64,000 nt of DNA from Streptomyces caeruleatus (lineage in GTDB: Bacteria; Actinomycetota; Actinomycetes; Streptomycetales; Streptomycetaceae): assembly GCF_001514235.1 (NCBI RefSeq), contig NZ_KQ948929.1, positions 113,566-177,565 on the forward strand, written 5' to 3'. Shown in pieces: positions 61,484 through 64,000 of the stretch (positions are counted from its first letter, which is position 1; each line of letters starts with the position of its first letter). The notes beneath the pieces are model-generated. The model did not search any database and had not been told where the DNA came from. It saw nothing but the letters and a program-made list of their open reading frames with translations. The position numbers and the translations under genes were made by a program.

Positions 61484-61867
61484 CTACTGGTAGAGCTTGA
61501 TGCTGTTGATCGGCGTGATGTCGGCCACGCCGACGGTGTAGCTGTTGATGATCAGGCCGGTGCAGTTGGCGCCGTTGTACCCGAAGCACAGCCGGGCCTT
61601 CGCGCCGGAGTGCTGGTTGTTGAAGACCCACTTCGTGCCGTACTGGTTGTTCACGTTGTGGGCGCCGTACTCGTACCAGCGGTGGCTGGGCTGGCCGGCC
61701 TTCCAGTCGGCCTCGTTCTGGTACATGCAGACATAGCCGAGCTTGCAGCCCGCGTAGTCCCCCTGCCGCGCTCCGAGTTCACCGGCCTGCGCGGTGGCGA
61801 CGGTGGCGGCGAGGGTACCGGTTGCCAGTGCCAGGGCCACGGCGGTCCGCTTGATCTTCTTGAGCAT
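61484..61867 (-). CDS. Secreted peptidase inhibitor family I36-like protein
   Basis: A protein of 127 residues with a Sec signal peptide (LKKIKRTAVALALATGTLAA, cleavage near AQA-GEL). The mature part, with GCKLGYVCMYQNEADWKA, ARLCFGYNGANCTGLIINSY and ITPINSIKLYQ, follows the beta/gamma-crystallin-like I36 pattern (G-x-CxYxxxxW). The prototype inhibits a Streptomyces metalloprotease. Four cysteines can form two disulphides. The ATG at 61867 follows GGGGGAA. Confidence 0.82.
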   Translation of the reverse strand: MLKKIKRTAVALALATGTLAATVATAQAGELGARQGDYAGCKLGYVCMYQNEADWKAGQPSHRWYEYGAHNVNNQYGTKWVFNNQHSGAKARLCFGYNGANCTGLIINSYTVGVADITPINSIKLYQ

Positions 61868-62280
61868 CGTTTTCCCCCTTGGTCGGCGGGTACGCGGCGG
61901 CTGGATGCCGCTCAACCACGCCCCGGTTGCGTGTGCAGCATCCTCACAAGCGGCCACGCGTTGCGTGAACCTCGCATGTGCGAGGTTGACCGGTGCGCTC
62001 CCTGGCCCACTGCGTCTGCAGGAGGCGCGGGGCCGTGGCCGGTGCATCTCATTGAGGCTGGATCCCCGGATCTCTGCGGGAACAGCTCAGGACGGGTGCC
62101 CGGCTCATCCGCGCGGCCGCCTTGAAGGTGCTCGCCACAGTGTCGTACGAGGGGGAGGCTGTTCCAGCGCCCCCGGGATCCACAACTCGTGAGTGACCAG
62201 GTCCAGGGCCTAGCACATAGGTAAGGTCACTCCTCGCACGATCATCCGATCACGCGTTTGCCGCGCCGGGGGGCCGCCGC
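61868..62280. other. 413-base divergent control region
   Basis: No gene is supported. It separates the I36-type inhibitor from the divergent NlpC/P60 gene and contains the 20-bp palindrome at 61968-61987. Confidence 0.5.
61968..61987. promoter_or_regulatory. 20-bp palindrome
   Basis: AACCTCGCA-TG-TGCGAGGTT is a perfect inverted repeat with 9-bp arms, about 100 bases upstream of the inhibitor gene and 294 upstream of the peptidase gene. A regulator dimer site is likely. Confidence 0.65.
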
Positions 62281-64000
62281 ATGTCCGCACCGAAATTCCC
62301 GTTGAGCCGCAGAGCGGCCCTCACCGCGTTGGCCGGCGCCGCGGCAGGCGGCACCCTGCCACTCGCCACGGCGCGGGCCGCGAGCGCTGTCGGACCGGAC
62401 GGACTCCCGGCGGCCACACCGGCACAGGCGGCAGCGGCACCGGCGGTGACGTCGGCCGAGTCCGCCGCTCAGCCGCCGGGCTTCCGGGTCCCCGTGCTGA
62501 TCGACCCGGCCGACCCCTGGCACTACACCCCGCACCCGGCGGGCACGCTGACCACCCGTGTGATCACCGGCGGACTGGAGGTCTCGGACGACACCGGCGT
62601 GATCGCGACGCTCACCACAGGAGCGCGGACGGTGACGCTGAAGGGAGCGCGGCGCTGGTTCACCGAGCAGAAGAAGGCGGTCCACGACGCCTTCGACCGG
62701 ACCCCGCCCGCCGGCGGCTGGGGCATGTCCCCCGGCGGCGGGACCTGGTCCCACCACAACGGCGCCGACACGGACTACTTCGTCGACAGCGGCCGTGCGG
62801 CCATCACACTCGCCGCCGGCAAGAGCCGCTACAGCCTGCTTCCCGACCACGGCATCGGCGACGTCTACGCCGCCGCTCGCTTCTCCTTCGACAAGCTGCC
62901 CGCCGGGGCGCCCGCCTCCCTCGGCCTCGTCTTCGCCGCCCAGGACGTCAACAACCACTACCGGGCGCGTCTGATCGTCACCCCCGCCGGAGACGTCCAG
63001 CTCGTCCTGGAGAAGGAACTCGCCGACACCACAACCACCTTGAGCGCGGCGGTCACGGTCGGCACCGGCTTCACCGCGTTCGACCACTGGTGGGTCAGGG
63101 CCGAGAAGGCCGGCGACGTCCTGCGCGCCCGGGCCTGGCGGCACGTCACCACAGGCGTGGCCGACGAACCCACCACCATGTGGCACCACAGCGTCCGCGA
63201 CCCGGAAAAGGCCCCGGACGCCGTCTTCCACTCGGGCACGGCCGGCGTCCGGGCCCTCGCCTCGACCGGCGCCACCGTGCTCCCCCAGGCGCGCATCTAC
63301 GACTTCCGCGTCGACACCGCGACCTGGACCGACCCACCGGTCGTCACCCACGACACCTGGGTGAGAGTCCTCCCGCAGCCCTTCGACGGGGCCTGGACAG
63401 CCGACCTCGAACAGCAGATCCGCACCTGGGCCGGCGACACCTCGCCCGACGCCCTCGCCTACTCCTCGATGTACCGGCCGTACGCACCCGCCGTCCCCGA
63501 CCCCGCCCGCCCCACCACCCAGGTACTCGGCGAATCCGGCTACAGCAGTCCGCTGCCCTCCGGACTGCGCGAAGTGGGCGCCGACTTCCACGAATACATG
63601 GGGCTTCCCTGGACCTTCCCCAGCGGCGAGAGCATCACCCGGACCCCGGACCCGAAGTGGCTCAAGAACCTCGACTGCTCAGGCCTCGTCCGCATGGTCT
63701 ACGGCTACCACCTCGGCGTCCCCATGGGTCTGGCACCGGACAGCGCCGAGCGACGCCACCTGCCCCGCACCTCACAGTCACAGGCCGCCTCCAGTCCCGG
63801 CGTCCTCATCGCCCAGGCCACCGACACACCACCCCCGCTCGGCGCACTCCGGATCGGCGACCTGCTCTTCTGGAACGACCCCGACGACGGCGCCGTCTCC
63901 CACACCGGCATCTACATGGGCCCCGACCAACACGGCAAACACCGCTTCGTCTCCAGCCGCAAGACACCCAACGGCCCCACCATGGCGGACCTCGGGGCGA
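62281..64000 (+). CDS. Secreted NlpC/P60-family protein, 3' end beyond the window
   Basis: 573 residues are visible and the frame is open at the right edge. The N-terminus has a Tat-like signal (PLSRRAALTALAGAAAGGTL, SRRAA with a hydrophobic stretch). A beta-rich middle region (about 75-360, YFVDSGRAAITLAAG, HYRARLIVTPAGDVQLVLE) resembles a carbohydrate-binding or jelly-roll domain. The NlpC/P60 part begins near 440: NLDCSGLVRMVYGYHLG (Cys 466) and AVSHTGIYMG (His 541). Such enzymes cleave peptide bonds in the cell wall. The ATG at 62281 opens the frame. Confidence 0.88.
   Translation, partial: MSAPKFPLSRRAALTALAGAAAGGTLPLATARAASAVGPDGLPAATPAQAAAAPAVTSAESAAQPPGFRVPVLIDPADPWHYTPHPAGTLTTRVITGGLEVSDDTGVIATLTTGARTVTLKGARRWFTEQKKAVHDAFDRTPPAGGWGMSPGGGTWSHHNGADTDYFVDSGRAAITLAAGKSRYSLLPDHGIGDVYAAARFSFDKLPAGAPASLGLVFAAQDVNNHYRARLIVTPAGDVQLVLEKELADTTTTLSAAVTVGTGFTAFDHWWVRAEKAGDVLRARAWRHVTTGVADEPTTMWHHSVRDPEKAPDAVFHSGTAGVRALASTGATVLPQARIYDFRVDTATWTDPPVVTHDTWVRVLPQPFDGAWTADLEQQIRTWAGDTSPDALAYSSMYRPYAPAVPDPARPTTQVLGESGYSSPLPSGLREVGADFHEYMGLPWTFPSGESITRTPDPKWLKNLDCSGLVRMVYGYHLGVPMGLAPDSAERRHLPRTSQSQAASSPGVLIAQATDTPPPLGALRIGDLLFWNDPDDGAVSHTGIYMGPDQHGKHRFVSSRKTPNGPTMADLGA

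Noticed and set aside
62242..62280. A start for the NlpC/P60 gene upstream of 62281
   Set aside because: The ATG at 62281 directly precedes a twin-Arg-like signal sequence, and no better ribosome site lies upstream.

Overview
The window is high-GC actinobacterial DNA that reads as Streptomyces. Supporting signs are GTG starts, GGAGG ribosome sites, leaderless genes, the streptomycete-type alpha-subunit tail ETEQY, and family pairs typical of the genus (ECF sigma with a CU044_5270-type partner, CstA with a YbdD-type protein, GlxA-type regulators, DUF664 DinB-like proteins). It is chromosomal. One housekeeping gene, the 3' part of rpoA, sits at the left edge, but it is not followed by rplQ as usual. 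The rest looks like accessory or chromosome-arm territory.

Layout. 0-7.3 kb: rpoA end, an acetyltransferase, a membrane metallophosphoesterase, a small secreted protein and a very large sensor protein joining kinase, receiver and PP2C phosphatase. 7.7-13.2 kb: a quinone oxidoreductase/GlxA regulator divergent pair, then fragments of an MFS permease and a tyrosine integrase, a 32-bp tandem repeat and a frameshifted transglutaminase-like gene. 13.8-19.1 kb: an ECF sigma/partner pair and secreted or hypothetical proteins among remnants. 19.7-23.9 kb: a redox/pterin block (ferredoxin reductase, transaldolase, SufR-like regulator, and divergent folE) with two matching operator-like sites. 24.8-31.1 kb: two phosphotransferases, integrase and IS fragments, an NmrA-like reductase with a 7-bp repeat in its leader, and a secreted lipase.

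31.2-41.5 kb is a zone of gene erosion. SulP, azoreductase, VOC, GNAT, alpha/beta hydrolase, SRPBCC, NUDIX, SDR and XRE genes are truncated, internally deleted, frameshifted or stopped. Intact regulator/target pairs (MarR, LysR, ArsR/MFS) sit among them. 41.9-48.7 kb: a secreted protein, a TetR/SDR pair with a clear operator, a methyltransferase, an efflux pump, and a coupled pair of membrane proteins, one carrying an Mrr-type nuclease domain.

The most interesting locus is 48.9-51.9 kb on the minus strand. In transcription order it holds a WXG-like small protein, a 538-residue protein with an N-terminal WXG-like helical region and a C-terminal papain-like Cys/His/Asn domain, a lipoprotein resembling chagasin (a cysteine-protease inhibitor), and a coupled protein of unknown function. 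This looks like a secreted cysteine-protease effector with its own surface-anchored inhibitor.

52-64 kb is well preserved: a CstA/YbdD/DUF3311 uptake block, a divergent solute symporter translationally coupled to a sigma factor and a membrane protein, a SUKH-type protein, an ECF41-type sigma factor beside its likely FAD oxidoreductase partner, an I36-type secreted inhibitor, and a secreted NlpC/P60 protein that runs off the right edge.
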